A stretch of DNA of 64,000 nucleotides from Muribaculaceae bacterium (GCA_017557665.1 JAFYYI010000088.1:37055-101054), one strand, 5' to 3'. Counted from the stretch's first letter, positions 35,127 to 44,217 are shown. Numbers and translations are program-made. Notes: generated by a model from the sequence alone, not told the origin.

Positions 35127-36818
35127 TCAGAAGGGCAGGTCATTGTTGCCCTTGGTGTTGGACTGGTCATCGTTGCCTTCGGAGGTGATGTCCTCAACAT
35201 CGGGTTGCTCACCGCGTTGCTGGCGCAGTCTCTTGATGTAGGCCAGCTCGTTGATGGCATAGTCGGCGTTCTCCTCCTCGTCAAGCATCTGGGTGAAGAT
35301 TTTCTCGGCTTGGTCGAGTTGGTTGAAGTCGATGAAGGCATAGCCGCGGCGTCGGCGAAGGAAGTTGATGAACTGCCTGATGTTCTCGGGTAGCTCTTCC
35401 TCCATGTTAAAGTTACGCTTCACCTCTTCCATGACACCCTCGGTGTAGTTGAATAACCTCAGGTCTTTACTGTTGGCCATGGTGTTGACCAGTTCCATCG
35501 TGTGCCTGATGTTGCCGTCGGTGGCGATGAGGTCCAGGTAGTAGAAAGCCTGCTTGTAGAGGCCCAGTTCGTTGTAGCAGAACCCCAGTTTGTAGGCGGT
35601 CTCCATGACGGTGCGCTTCTGATCGGCATTCAACTCAAAGAAGTTGCCGCGGTAACTGTAGAACATGTTCTCCAGGTGGAGGATGGCCTCATAGTAACGG
35701 CCGTTGTGGAAGTATTGCTGGCCCCAATACAGGTTATAGGCCACGTCCGATGCCATTACTTGGCTGAGCATCTCCTGCTCTTCGGTCAGTTCTTCCTCGC
35801 CCCTTCTCGCCTTGAGCTGGGCATCGGTCCACATGTACTCAAACTCCTGCTGGCGCTGCTTGTCATCGCTGCGGTCAAGCGCGATGAGCAGACTGGTACT
35901 GAGCGGAAAGCGCATCTCGTTGCTCAACGAGCTGATGCGGCTGGCATTGCGTGGCGGCAGGGTGACGGTCACGCGGCTATAGATGGAATGGCTGTCTTCG
36001 CCTTCGGCGGTGATAGCGATGATGGCCGTTATGGGCTTCTCGTCATGACCCTGCTTATAGTGCAGGTCGATGATGGCATAATCGCGTGTGAGGTGGGCTC
36101 CCTTGCCTTGGCCCTCAACAAGCGCGTGTCGCAGGTCAAAGTTGCGGATGGCCTCTTCGTCCTTCAGCAGTTGCTGGTGGTTCATGGTGTTCACGGTCAT
36201 GAACAGCAGCTTGGCTTCGGGAATCGGGGCGATGGTCTCGAGCATCTGCCACAAGGTGAGCGCTTGGGTGCCGGTGGCGATGGCCCGGGCGTTGGCATTG
36301 GATTGGTGCTTCAGCTCCATGCGCCGCAGCATGAACATCTCGCGCTCATGCTTGTAAAGCTCGCTCTCCATGTCAAAGTTGTCACTGGTCTTGGCGATGG
36401 AGACGGCCTCGTCATAGTCACGCTGCCACTCGCGTTGGAAGTGGAAAGCGGCCTTCAACTGGTGAACCATATTCTCGCTGGTGACACGGTTGTTGAAGAA
36501 GGACATGTGCACGTTGATCTCGTTGTCCTTATGGTCAATCGAGTAAGTATACTTGAACAGGATGTTGCCGTTGTTGCGCTCGTTGCATTTGGAGCGGACC
36601 AGGTGAAGTTGGTTCAGAGGAGCGCAGGACATAGAGGGGTAAGTCACCTCAACGCAGTCGTCTTGCTTGCGGATTGAGGCGATGAAGTGTGCTGCTTGGA
36701 ACTCAAATGGGATAGTTGTGGAGTCTTCCTCCTGGGTCACCGTGTAGGTACAATTGTTGTCTTTGAGGAATCGCTCAAAGTCCTTGATGACAGATTCTTG
36801 TTTTTTCCTATAGAACAT
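35127..36818 (-). CDS. Hypothetical protein with TPR-like C-terminal half
   Basis: This 563-residue protein has no signal peptide or TM segment, so it is probably cytoplasmic. The N-terminal 130 or so residues form a mixed alpha/beta domain somewhat like YbjN/type III chaperone folds. The C-terminal half has helical pairs of TPR style (YNLYWGQQYFHNGRYYEAI, KLGFCYNELGLYKQAFYYL). The tail is acidic and Asn/Asp-rich. It may be a scaffold or chaperone, but no assignment is justified. Confidence 0.65.
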   Translation of the reverse strand: MFYRKKQESVIKDFERFLKDNNCTYTVTQEEDSTTIPFEFQAAHFIASIRKQDDCVEVTYPSMSCAPLNQLHLVRSKCNERNNGNILFKYTYSIDHKDNEINVHMSFFNNRVTSENMVHQLKAAFHFQREWQRDYDEAVSIAKTSDNFDMESELYKHEREMFMLRRMELKHQSNANARAIATGTQALTLWQMLETIAPIPEAKLLFMTVNTMNHQQLLKDEEAIRNFDLRHALVEGQGKGAHLTRDYAIIDLHYKQGHDEKPITAIIAITAEGEDSHSIYSRVTVTLPPRNASRISSLSNEMRFPLSTSLLIALDRSDDKQRQQEFEYMWTDAQLKARRGEEELTEEQEMLSQVMASDVAYNLYWGQQYFHNGRYYEAILHLENMFYSYRGNFFELNADQKRTVMETAYKLGFCYNELGLYKQAFYYLDLIATDGNIRHTMELVNTMANSKDLRLFNYTEGVMEEVKRNFNMEEELPENIRQFINFLRRRRGYAFIDFNQLDQAEKIFTQMLDEEENADYAINELAYIKRLRQQRGEQPDVEDITSEGNDDQSNTKGNNDLPF

Positions 36819-36875
36819 AATGAAGAGGTGTTAATTTGTTGTGTGATGTGGGTAAAATGTACCTCAACACTGCAA

Positions 36876-37718
36876 TTATCGTGCCAATGTGGGGAATGTG
36901 CCGCCAAAGTAGCGACGCTGCAGACCCCGATAGGCTGCGGTGTCGCGTTTCACCTGATTGTGCCACATGTCAAGGCTGTCGCACAGGCCCTGACGATGCT
37001 TGGACACCATCCACGACTGGAACTGCGACAGGCTGATGGCGACCGAACGATCCAGGTTGGGCAGGTTGGATGCCATTGCGCGGGCGATGGAACGGTTGAC
37101 AACGGCATACTTGATTTCGCCGGCTGCGACCATCATCATCAATTGCTCAGGGCCGTACAGTTCATCCACATGAACATAGATGGTGTCGCCGATTTCACGG
37201 CTAAGGCTCTCGATGCGCTGAATCATGGGAGACCCCTTAACCACCCACACTGTGTCGCCCGCCAGTTCAAGCTGGGAGTGAATGGCTTGGCTGCCTCGGC
37301 GTTGCACCAGCACCTGCTGGTCGATATAGATGGGCTGGGTGAAGGCAAATCGTGACGTGTCGACAGCGGTCATCGGGAATTGCGCCACCACCACGTCATA
37401 TCGTCCGTCTTCAAGTCCTGACAGGGCTTTCTCGAGTGTCACTATCGGATGGAACTTCATGGGGCATTCCACACTGTCGGCTATCATGCGCAACAAGTCG
37501 TAGTTGTAGCCGCCCAGCGTGTCGTTGTAGGTGTAATAGGTCACGGGAGAGTATTCGATGGCAATGTCGAGTGTGTCGCCGCCGCTGGGATTGGATTGGG
37601 CATCAATGTCTGGTTTGTCACAGAAGCTCAGGGCCACCATGCAACCCACCACTACAGCGAGCAGTATCAGATAGAGTATCATTTGTCCCCGCTTGGCGGG
37701 CTGTTGTTGCTTCATCAT
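36876..37718 (-). CDS. Periplasmic solute-binding-like (SBP_bac_3) protein
   Basis: The ORF extends to 37814, but a -7 box lies inside that extension; I start at the Met at 37718, giving about 280 residues. One N-terminal TM segment, or a lipobox-like VVGC, precedes the binding domain. The domain reads like family 3 amino-acid-binding proteins and the MltF N-terminus: DIAIEYSPVTYY, YDLLRMIADS, GRYDVVVAQFPMT, YAVVNRSIA. It lacks a lysozyme-like domain. No ABC transporter genes are adjacent, so it may be a sensor or a lone receptor. Confidence 0.75.
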   Translation of the reverse strand: MMKQQQPAKRGQMILYLILLAVVVGCMVALSFCDKPDIDAQSNPSGGDTLDIAIEYSPVTYYTYNDTLGGYNYDLLRMIADSVECPMKFHPIVTLEKALSGLEDGRYDVVVAQFPMTAVDTSRFAFTQPIYIDQQVLVQRRGSQAIHSQLELAGDTVWVVKGSPMIQRIESLSREIGDTIYVHVDELYGPEQLMMMVAAGEIKYAVVNRSIARAMASNLPNLDRSVAISLSQFQSWMVSKHRQGLCDSLDMWHNQVKRDTAAYRGLQRRYFGGTFPTLAR

Positions 37719-37741
37719 TGTTTTATTCTTTTTTCGGAATG

Positions 37742-37773
37742 CAAAGATACATTTTTCTCTCCATTCTTGCAAC
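37742..37773 (-). promoter_or_regulatory. Promoter of the solute-binding-like gene
   Basis: On the minus strand TATCTTTG (37742-37749) lies 24 bp before the chosen start. A GTTG -33 element is 20 nt upstream. It fixes the start at 37718. Confidence 0.65.
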
Positions 37774-37774
37774 A

Positions 37775-37803
37775 CCGCCAGTCCGTCAATAACGGGCTGG
37801 CGG
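37775..37803 (-). terminator. Terminator-like hairpin after the aminotransferase gene
   Basis: A 12-bp stem with one G-U pair (CCGCCAGTCCGT / ACGGGCTGGCGG) and a 5-nt loop. No T-run follows. It sits directly beside the -33 region of the next gene. Confidence 0.65.
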
Positions 37804-37824
37804 TGAGTAATCATAAAAAGGTCA

Positions 37825-37861
37825 AACAGTCAACTATCAACTGTTAACTATTAACTGTTAC
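37825..37861 (-). repeat. 7-bp-period array 3' of the aminotransferase gene
   Basis: On the minus strand five units follow the stop in register: AACAGTT, AATAGTT, AACAGTT, GATAGTT, GACTGTT. A strong hairpin lies beyond. Confidence 0.75.
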
Positions 37862-39055
37862 TTATCTTGCATTGTAGGCCTCGAGGGCTTTCTCGAGCAC
37901 CACGAGGGCACGCTTCAGGTCTTCGATTTTAAGCACGTAGGCCATGCGCACTTCATTCTTGCCCAGGCCGGGAGTGGCATAGAAACCGCTGGCAGGAGCC
38001 ATCATCACAGTCTCGCCCTCGTAGTTGAACTCTTCAAGGCACCAGCGGCAGAAGTCGTCGATGTCCTCAACCGGCAGACGGGAAACGGTGTAGAATGCTC
38101 CCATGGGCATCGGGCAGAAAACGCCGGGGATTTTGTTCAGACCCTCGACGAGGCAGTTGCGGCGAGCGATGTACTCGTCATACACACCCTTGTGGTAGGC
38201 CTGCGGAGCATCGAGAGATGCTTCGGCAACGAGCTGGCCGAGCAGGGGAGGACTCAGACGGGCCTGAGCCAATTTCATGGCGGCAGCACGCACTTCCTTG
38301 TTGCGGGTGATGAAGGCGCCGATGCGGATACCGCACTCGCTGTAACGCTTCGACACGCTGTCGATCATGATGACATTATTCTCGATACCCTCGAGGTGCA
38401 TGGCGCTGGTGTAGGGAGCATCACTGTAGATGAACTCACGGTAAACCTCGTCGGCGAACAGGTACAGGTCATATTTCTTCACCAGGTCGCGCAGGCGCAT
38501 GAGCTCTTCGCGGCTGTAGAGGGTACCGGTCGGGTTGTTGGGGTTGCAGATCATGATGGCGCGAGTACGCTCGTTGATGACCTTCTCAAACTCCTCGACG
38601 GGAGGCAGTGCGAAGCCGTCCTCGATGTGGGTGGTGATGGTGCGAACCACAGCACCGGTCTCACAGGCAAAGCCCATATAGTTGGCATAGGCGGGCTCGG
38701 GAATAATGACTTCGTCACCAGGGTTCAGGCAAACCATGAAGGCCATCTGTACAGCCTCACTGCCACCGCAGGTCACGATGATGTCGTCAACACTCAGGTC
38801 AATGTTATAGCGCTTGTAGTAACCCACCAGTTTCTCCACATAGCTGGGAATGCCCTGCGAGGGCGAGTATTCCAGCACCTTGCGGTCCACGTGCTTGATT
38901 GCTTCCAGACCTTCCTCGGGGGTGTGGATGTCGGGCTGACCGATGTTCAGATGATACACTTTGATACCGCGTTTTTTAGCTTCAGCGGCAAACGGAGCAA
39001 GCTTACGGATGGGCGATGCCGGCATCTTCACGCTGCGTTCTGAAAGTTTAGCCAT
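37862..39055 (-). CDS. PLP-dependent class I/II aminotransferase (aspartate-type)
   Basis: This 397-residue enzyme belongs to fold type I, AspC/aromatic-aminotransferase-like. Seen motifs are YHLNIGQPD, NPNNPTGT, ADEVYREF and the PLP Lys236 in SVSKRYSECGIRIG. The C-terminus has GLGKNEVRMAY, typical of the family. It is cytoplasmic. The substrate could be aspartate, aromatic or branched amino acids. It has its own promoter. Confidence 0.93.
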   Translation of the reverse strand: MAKLSERSVKMPASPIRKLAPFAAEAKKRGIKVYHLNIGQPDIHTPEEGLEAIKHVDRKVLEYSPSQGIPSYVEKLVGYYKRYNIDLSVDDIIVTCGGSEAVQMAFMVCLNPGDEVIIPEPAYANYMGFACETGAVVRTITTHIEDGFALPPVEEFEKVINERTRAIMICNPNNPTGTLYSREELMRLRDLVKKYDLYLFADEVYREFIYSDAPYTSAMHLEGIENNVIMIDSVSKRYSECGIRIGAFITRNKEVRAAAMKLAQARLSPPLLGQLVAEASLDAPQAYHKGVYDEYIARRNCLVEGLNKIPGVFCPMPMGAFYTVSRLPVEDIDDFCRWCLEEFNYEGETVMMAPASGFYATPGLGKNEVRMAYVLKIEDLKRALVVLEKALEAYNAR

Positions 39056-39112
39056 AATTGAATTGCTTGATTAGTTTGATAATGATATTTGAAGTCGTTA
39101 AAAATACGCCTA

Positions 39113-39144
39113 CAAAATTACACAAAAAACTCTAACACCACAAA
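39113..39144 (-). promoter_or_regulatory. Promoter of the aminotransferase gene
   Basis: On the minus strand TTTG (39141-39144), a 20-nt gap and TAATTTTG (39113-39120), 58 bp before the start. Confidence 0.8.
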
Positions 39145-39248
39145 ATTATTATCCAAGAACTCCCAAAATGCTCCCTGTCGCTTGTATCTCCACCCTGTCG
39201 CCCACTCGTGCCAGTTCCCCCCGCCTCGGCTCTTTTTAATACACTAAA

Positions 39249-39294
39249 GGGTGAAAAATGCAGGTTTTCTCTTGAACGTTGCAACTTTTCACCC
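39249..39294. repeat. 9-bp inverted repeat upstream of the TonB-type barrel gene
   Basis: GGGTGAAAA (39249-39257) and TTTTCACCC (39286-39294) are exact reverse complements, 28 bp apart. The palindrome GTTGCAAC (39278-39285) abuts the right arm. It may be an operator. Confidence 0.65.
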
Positions 39295-39302
39295 GTTGGT
39301 GT

Positions 39303-39370
39303 GTGTCTATAGGGAAAACGGTAGGATGTTTTGCTGCCGGTAAGATGATAACTCAATAAAACCTATAGAC
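39303..39370. repeat. 10-bp inverted repeat ending 2 bp before the barrel start codon
   Basis: TGTCTATAGG (39303-39312) and CCTATAGACA (39361-39370) are exact reverse complements, 48 bp apart. The ATG is at 39373, so a folded transcript would place a stem at the ribosome site. Confidence 0.75.
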
Positions 39371-39372
39371 AA

Positions 39373-41682
39373 ATGAGAAGATACTTTTTCACAATGATGA
39401 TGGCGATGCTGGCGGTGTTGGCTGCCGCAGCCGACACGTTTACCGGCTGGGTGGTCGACGAGACACAGGCACCCGTCCCCTTTGCTAACGTGGTGCTGCT
39501 TAACAGTAGCGACAGCGCCTTTGTTGCCGGAACGACAACTGGCACCGACGGCTCATTCACCCTCACAGGTAACGCCGCCCGCCCGATCATCAAGATTTCC
39601 TATCTGGGCTACCAAACGCGGGTGCTGGATGCTGTGGGCGGCGACTTGGGCACCATTGTGCTGGAACCCGAAACAACCATGCTGGGCGAAGTCGTGGTTA
39701 AGGGCCAGCGCCCTGCATTCAAGTTGACCACCGAGGGTCTCAAGAGCGATGTGGAGAACACCCTGTTGAGCAAGGTGGGCACCGCCAAGGCCGTGCTCGA
39801 GAATCTGCCGGGCGTGCAGCGCAAGAAGGACGGCATCGAGGTCTTTGGCAAGGGCGCACCGCTCATCTACATCAACGGCCGCAAACTCCAAAACCAGACC
39901 GAACTGGACCAAATCAGCAGCGAGGACATCCAGAGTGTGGAACTGATTACTAGTCCCGGGGCCAAGTATGATGCGACGGTCGAGTCGGTCATCCTCATCA
40001 AGACCAAGCGCCCACAGGGCGAGGGCTTCAGTTTTGACACCCAAGCGAGATATTACCTGGGTGAGGGTCCCGACTTGGCGCTAGGCCTCAACTGGAACTA
40101 CCGCCACAAAGGGCTGGACGTGTTCGGCAGCGTGTGGTACAACGATGACAGGTACCTGGAGAATGACGATTTCGTCTTTGATGTACTGGCCGACACCACA
40201 TGGCGCATGAACGAGCATTCCGACATCAAGAGCCACGACAACTCGATTTACACCTCGGTGGGCGTGAACTATATCTTCAATGACAACCACTCGATGGGCT
40301 TCCGCTATGACACCAAAGCGTTTTTCTTGAACCGCACCCGTGGCACCTTCATGGCCGATGTGACCGCCAATGGCCAGTTCTATGACCACCTGGAAAATGG
40401 TATTCACATGAATTCCAAGTTCAATATGCCTCACACCCTCAATGCCTACTATAACGGTAAGGTGGGCAAAACGTCGATAGACTTCAACACCGACTACGTC
40501 TTCCACAAGGAACGCAAGAGCCAACTGAACGACGAGGTGAGCCAGGAATGGGAAAGCCGCACGGTGACCAGCACCAGCGTGATTCGCAATCAGTTGTGTG
40601 CGGCCAAACTCGTCCTCTCATGGCCATTGTGGGGCGGTAATCTGCAGGTGGGCACCGAGTTTGACCACACACGCCGCAACGATGACTACATCAATCCCGA
40701 GCAGGTCGTGCCCACGTCCTTTACCGAGCAGCGTGAGAACAACTATATCTTCTTTGCCGAATACGGCCACCCGTTGCCTTTCGGCCAGTTGAAGGTAGGA
40801 CTGCGCAACGAGAACGTTGCCAGCGACTACTACAGCCAGGGCGTGCGTATGGCAGAACAGAGCCGCAATTATCACCACTTCTTTCCCAGTGTGGGACTGG
40901 TGGCACGGGCTGGCAATGTGCAACTGATGCTGAACTATGCAATGAAAATCAAGCGTCCCGGCTACTGGCAGCTGCGTGGCAGTGTCACCTATGCCAACCG
41001 TTTCACGTGGGACAGCGGCAACCCCTTGCTCAAGCCCACCATCAATAACGAGGTGTCGTTCATAGCCATGTACAAGTGGGTGAACCTGATGCTGGGTTAC
41101 AAGCATGACCGTGATGTGATCGTCAATGTTGCTCATGAGATACCCGGCAGCGAGGCCACTACCCTGATGAGCAACGAAAATGTGGATCACGAGGATGCCA
41201 TGCGCGTAATGCTCACCCTTTCGCCTCGTTTCAACTTCTACCAGCCGTCACTCACCTTGGGCATGATCAAGGAGTGGATCAAGATACCGTCGCCCAACGG
41301 TTTCATCTCCCCCAAGTCCCCCCTTTACCTCGTTCAGTTCAACAATAATTTTCAGATTCTGCCGACCCTGACAGCCAACGTCAGCTTCAACTTCACCAGC
41401 CGTGGCGATATGCAGAACGTCACCCTGTCCAAGGCAGGCTTTCTGCTTGACATCGGAGCCACCAAAACCTTCTTGAACGACCGCCTGTCTATCCAGGTGA
41501 CGGGTCACAATCTGTTTGACTCGCAGGAACACTACAAACTGCGCTACGGATTGCGCACGATGTGCCAAACCCAGCGCCGCGATGCCCGTGAGGTGGAATT
41601 CACCGTGCGCTACAAGTTCAATGCAGCCCAAAGCAAGTACAAGGGCACCGGTGCAGGCGCCAGTGAAAAGGAAAGACTGTAA
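39373..41682 (+). CDS. TonB-dependent-receptor-like outer-membrane barrel with CarboxypepD_reg domain
   Basis: This 769-residue outer-membrane protein has a signal peptide (residues 1-20). A carboxypeptidase-regulatory-like Ig domain (about 22-100: TFTGWVVDETQAPVPFANVV) is followed by a plug-like segment (LENLPGVQRKKDGIEVFG, near 140-200). A barrel of the OMP_b-brl_3 type follows. It lacks a SusD partner, so it is not a PUL receptor; these proteins are linked to metal or small-molecule uptake, or to undefined roles. A terminator follows. Confidence 0.88.
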   Translation: MRRYFFTMMMAMLAVLAAAADTFTGWVVDETQAPVPFANVVLLNSSDSAFVAGTTTGTDGSFTLTGNAARPIIKISYLGYQTRVLDAVGGDLGTIVLEPETTMLGEVVVKGQRPAFKLTTEGLKSDVENTLLSKVGTAKAVLENLPGVQRKKDGIEVFGKGAPLIYINGRKLQNQTELDQISSEDIQSVELITSPGAKYDATVESVILIKTKRPQGEGFSFDTQARYYLGEGPDLALGLNWNYRHKGLDVFGSVWYNDDRYLENDDFVFDVLADTTWRMNEHSDIKSHDNSIYTSVGVNYIFNDNHSMGFRYDTKAFFLNRTRGTFMADVTANGQFYDHLENGIHMNSKFNMPHTLNAYYNGKVGKTSIDFNTDYVFHKERKSQLNDEVSQEWESRTVTSTSVIRNQLCAAKLVLSWPLWGGNLQVGTEFDHTRRNDDYINPEQVVPTSFTEQRENNYIFFAEYGHPLPFGQLKVGLRNENVASDYYSQGVRMAEQSRNYHHFFPSVGLVARAGNVQLMLNYAMKIKRPGYWQLRGSVTYANRFTWDSGNPLLKPTINNEVSFIAMYKWVNLMLGYKHDRDVIVNVAHEIPGSEATTLMSNENVDHEDAMRVMLTLSPRFNFYQPSLTLGMIKEWIKIPSPNGFISPKSPLYLVQFNNNFQILPTLTANVSFNFTSRGDMQNVTLSKAGFLLDIGATKTFLNDRLSIQVTGHNLFDSQEHYKLRYGLRTMCQTQRRDAREVEFTVRYKFNAAQSKYKGTGAGASEKERL

Positions 41683-41685
41683 ACA

Positions 41686-41734
41686 ATGAGGAATTAGAAA
41701 TTAGAAATGAGGAATTAGAAATTAGAAATTATAT
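41686..41734 (+). repeat. Seven-unit 7-bp-period array 3' of the barrel gene
   Basis: Seven perfect-register heptads start 4 bp after the stop: ATGAGGA, ATTAGAA, ATTAGAA, ATGAGGA, ATTAGAA, ATTAGAA, ATTATAT. The first three units and the next three are identical, a 21-bp higher-order repeat. Confidence 0.85.
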
Positions 41735-41754
41735 CACCTGTTTCATTTTTCGTG

Positions 41755-41798
41755 AACTCACGCCATGATGGGATACCTCCCCCGTGGTGTGAGTTTTT
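41755..41798. terminator. Terminator between convergent barrel genes
   Basis: The arms AACTCACGCCA and TGGTGTGAGTT (one G-U) are followed by T residues on the plus strand. It abuts the stop of the minus-strand porin gene. Confidence 0.82.
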
Positions 41799-43801
41799 TA
41801 GTTGACGAAGTTGACGCTGACGCCAAGCTGCAGGCGTGCGGGATTGAGGGGATAGTGCGGCATGGCGAAATAGGCGTCACCGCTCTTGATTTTCTGGTTG
41901 AAATGAGTCCAGGCGACAAAGAAGCGTGCCTGTTTCATCTTGAAGTTGGCATACAGGTTCATGATGGCGAAATTGCCGCATTCCATCTCCTGCTGGCTGT
42001 GGAAGGTCATCGTCGCGGGGTTGTAGACGGGGGCATAGTACTTGGTGTAGTAGTTGCCATCAACGCCCATTTGCACATGCAACACATGGGCGATGGTGAA
42101 GGTGGCGTACAGGTTGCTGTAGATAGCGAACTTGGGTAAGGGTAGCACTTCCTTGTTGCTGCTCGTCTGCAGCGTCACGCTGTTATCCCAGTTGAATGCC
42201 TTGAAATGCAGACCCTGATGCCAACGTGCGCTTAACACGTGGATGGCACCGCTGTGTTGTGCCGGCAGGCCGTTGGCGTCCCAATAGATATAGTCGGTCA
42301 GAGTCTCGTAGCCCACGTTGACGTTGGTCCATGAGAAAGGAATGTCCAACTCGCCGCCAACGCGCACGCGTTTGGTCTTGCTGAAGTCGTTCTCCCAAAT
42401 GAAGTGGTTGGAGACGAATTGCTTCAACAGATAGGGTACCGCCAGGTTCTTGAAATAGCCGTAACCCTTGATGCTCACCGTGTCGCCCAGCATCCTGAAA
42501 CGGGTTGTCACGTCACCCGTCAGGTCAATCTCACCTGCCGCCTCGCCCAGCACGCCGAATTGCGCCGTGGCGTTATAACGCAGCAACGAGCCGCGTTGTT
42601 TGGTGAGCTGGCCACCAAGCCACAACAGGTTCTGTGTCGTGCGGTGGGGTATAATGGCTGGAACCGGTTCCAGCCCCTCGGTCAGTGTCGTTCCGGTGAC
42701 ACTGTCGGTAACCTGGGTGTAACGTCTCACCTCATGGGTGCCATAGACCGAGAAACCGAATTTGGCATACTTGTTAAAGCCCTCGAGCATTGACACGCCC
42801 AAGGTGTTGCGCAATCGCCAGAAACTTGTCGTTTCGTCGGTGCCGCCCAGGCCCAGATAAGTGTGGTCAAAGAAACTCTTGTCTTCCATCGAGGACTTGT
42901 TTAGGAACTGGTGCTTGGCATGCTTGAAGTCAAGGGTCCAGATAAAACTTGTCACCGGCACATAGGTGCGGTCGATGATGGTGTCGGTGATGCTGTCGCG
43001 GCGGTAACGGTAGAAACCCACCTTGTAGCGCTGGTTCAAATACAACTGGCTGCTCTCCAAGTGGTTGTGAGTAGCACTCAGCAGGGTGGGGATGCTCTTG
43101 TTGTCAACCTTGGTCTCGCCGCCTTGCACCTCGGCGGGATCGGTGATGTAGCGGTCATCGGTGATACCGCCGCTCTCCTTGGTGGTGTAGTTGTAGTGGT
43201 TGAAGAACGTCTGCAACTCGTAGCGGTCACCCATGTGCGACCCGAACAGGCGCCACGTGAAGTCCTTGTCGGCTTGCGCATCATAGGAGCCCTTGCTGTA
43301 GATGTAGTCCAGTCCGCCACCCACCTGTGTCTTGCGGTTCACATTGCCCGAGAATTCGAGTTTGGTGCGGTCCAGGTTGCTGTACTTGTCGCCACCGGTC
43401 GAGTGGCTGAGCAATGTCATGGGGATGCGCGTGTTGTAGTAGCGCATCGTGCCCGTGTTGTGCATCCACGCCTCGATGGCGTCCTCAAAGAAGAACTCGC
43501 TTGTCAAGGGACGTTCGAAGAAAATCTGGTTCTGACCCGGAGCCCCGTAGTTGCCGGTGGTCAACCAAGCGTCGCTCACCATCGAGGGCACCATCGTGCG
43601 GTGATAGTCCAAATGGATTGTGTCGATGGTAGAAGGGTAGTGCAGGCCCAGCGGCTCGCTCACCCTCCAAGCATAGGAGGGCTCCACGCGTTGCTTTTTG
43701 GCCTTGTTGGTCTGCTTGGGACGATCCTGGATATTAGGCTGTGCCACAGCGATATTAATCACCGCGGCCAGTAGAGCCAGTATGATCAGAAATCTTTTCA
43801 T
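41798..43801 (-). CDS. Putative porin (Porin_10 family)
   Basis: This 667-residue protein has a signal peptide (MKRFLIILALLAAVINIAVA) and a basic linker. A long beta-barrel follows, with repeated amphipathic strands and a terminal aromatic-like strand ending LGVSVNFVN. Features such as HRTMVPSMVSDAWLTTGNYG and FFEDAIEAWMHN suit the Bacteroidetes putative porin family PF14121. It probably forms an outer-membrane channel. The substrate is unknown. Confidence 0.85.
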   Translation of the reverse strand: MKRFLIILALLAAVINIAVAQPNIQDRPKQTNKAKKQRVEPSYAWRVSEPLGLHYPSTIDTIHLDYHRTMVPSMVSDAWLTTGNYGAPGQNQIFFERPLTSEFFFEDAIEAWMHNTGTMRYYNTRIPMTLLSHSTGGDKYSNLDRTKLEFSGNVNRKTQVGGGLDYIYSKGSYDAQADKDFTWRLFGSHMGDRYELQTFFNHYNYTTKESGGITDDRYITDPAEVQGGETKVDNKSIPTLLSATHNHLESSQLYLNQRYKVGFYRYRRDSITDTIIDRTYVPVTSFIWTLDFKHAKHQFLNKSSMEDKSFFDHTYLGLGGTDETTSFWRLRNTLGVSMLEGFNKYAKFGFSVYGTHEVRRYTQVTDSVTGTTLTEGLEPVPAIIPHRTTQNLLWLGGQLTKQRGSLLRYNATAQFGVLGEAAGEIDLTGDVTTRFRMLGDTVSIKGYGYFKNLAVPYLLKQFVSNHFIWENDFSKTKRVRVGGELDIPFSWTNVNVGYETLTDYIYWDANGLPAQHSGAIHVLSARWHQGLHFKAFNWDNSVTLQTSSNKEVLPLPKFAIYSNLYATFTIAHVLHVQMGVDGNYYTKYYAPVYNPATMTFHSQQEMECGNFAIMNLYANFKMKQARFFVAWTHFNQKIKSGDAYFAMPHYPLNPARLQLGVSVNFVN

Positions 43802-43814
43802 GATTATCGAGTCG

Positions 43815-43846
43815 CAAAGGTACTGTATTTTTTTTAATCAAGCAAG
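43815..43846 (-). promoter_or_regulatory. Promoter of the putative porin gene
   Basis: On the minus strand TACCTTTG (43815-43822), with CTTG 20 nt upstream (43843-43846), 14 bp before the start codon. Confidence 0.7.
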
Positions 43847-43875
43847 GCTTGCCCTGACAGGAGAGGCAAGCCTTG
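43843..43875 (-). terminator. Hairpin at the end of the RND operon
   Basis: A perfect 11-bp stem (CAAGGCTTGCC / GGCAAGCCTTG) with an 11-nt loop. No T-tract follows on the minus strand. It overlaps the -33 region of the porin gene. Confidence 0.6.
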
Positions 43876-43903
43876 ATGATTCATTGTGAGATTGCAGCAG
43901 CAA

Positions 43904-44197
43904 TCAGATGGTGCGCTCCACGGGCAGGACAAAGGCGCGCAGACCCAACTTGGGTGTTGCCAGGTCCATCTGGTGGAGTTCGTCGAGCAGGACGTCAACA
44001 CGGCGGTCGTCCACGACGGTGAGAATAGCCGAGGCAATTGAGGGCCAGGCATGGCTGCCATAGTGCGGCTCTCCGGTCTTGCTGCCTCGTCCCTGCACCT
44101 CGCGCCAGCTGGTGAAGCCACGGCAGTTGAGCAGCTGCAGCATATCGACGATTCGGTCGTAGTAGGCCTCGTCAAAGGCTATAAATATCGCTTTCAT
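43904..44197 (-). CDS. PII-like small protein, last gene of the RND efflux operon
   Basis: This 97-residue cytoplasmic protein resembles the PII fold: an MKAIFIAF first strand, the EVQGRG segment in place of the usual GMTxxEVxGxG, and a C-terminal strand LGLRAFVLPVE. The T-loop is short and contains SKTGEPHYGSH. PII-like proteins such as DUF3240 members accompany heavy-metal RND operons in other bacteria, so it may sense a ligand for this pump. It starts 20 bp after the pump gene. Confidence 0.6.
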   Translation of the reverse strand: MKAIFIAFDEAYYDRIVDMLQLLNCRGFTSWREVQGRGSKTGEPHYGSHAWPSIASAILTVVDDRRVDVLLDELHQMDLATPKLGLRAFVLPVERTI

Positions 44198-44217
44198 ATT
44201 GTTGTTTAGTTTATAGA

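Larger units (their letters stand above)
39056..39372. other. 317-bp divergent region between aminotransferase and TonB-type barrel genes
   Basis: It contains the aminotransferase promoter (39113-39144) and two separate inverted repeats at 39249-39294 and 39303-39370. No consensus promoter for the rightward gene was found and no gene is visible. Confidence 0.7.

Noticed and set aside
35502..36677. A 391-codon plus-strand frame opposite the TPR-like gene
   Set aside because: Val/Leu-rich product without motifs; it is the complement of a minus-strand gene with helical repeats and a normal start.
39303..39370. A terminator for a leftward or rightward transcript
   Set aside because: The 48-bp spacing and lack of a T-tract do not suit a terminator; the position next to the ATG suggests regulation.
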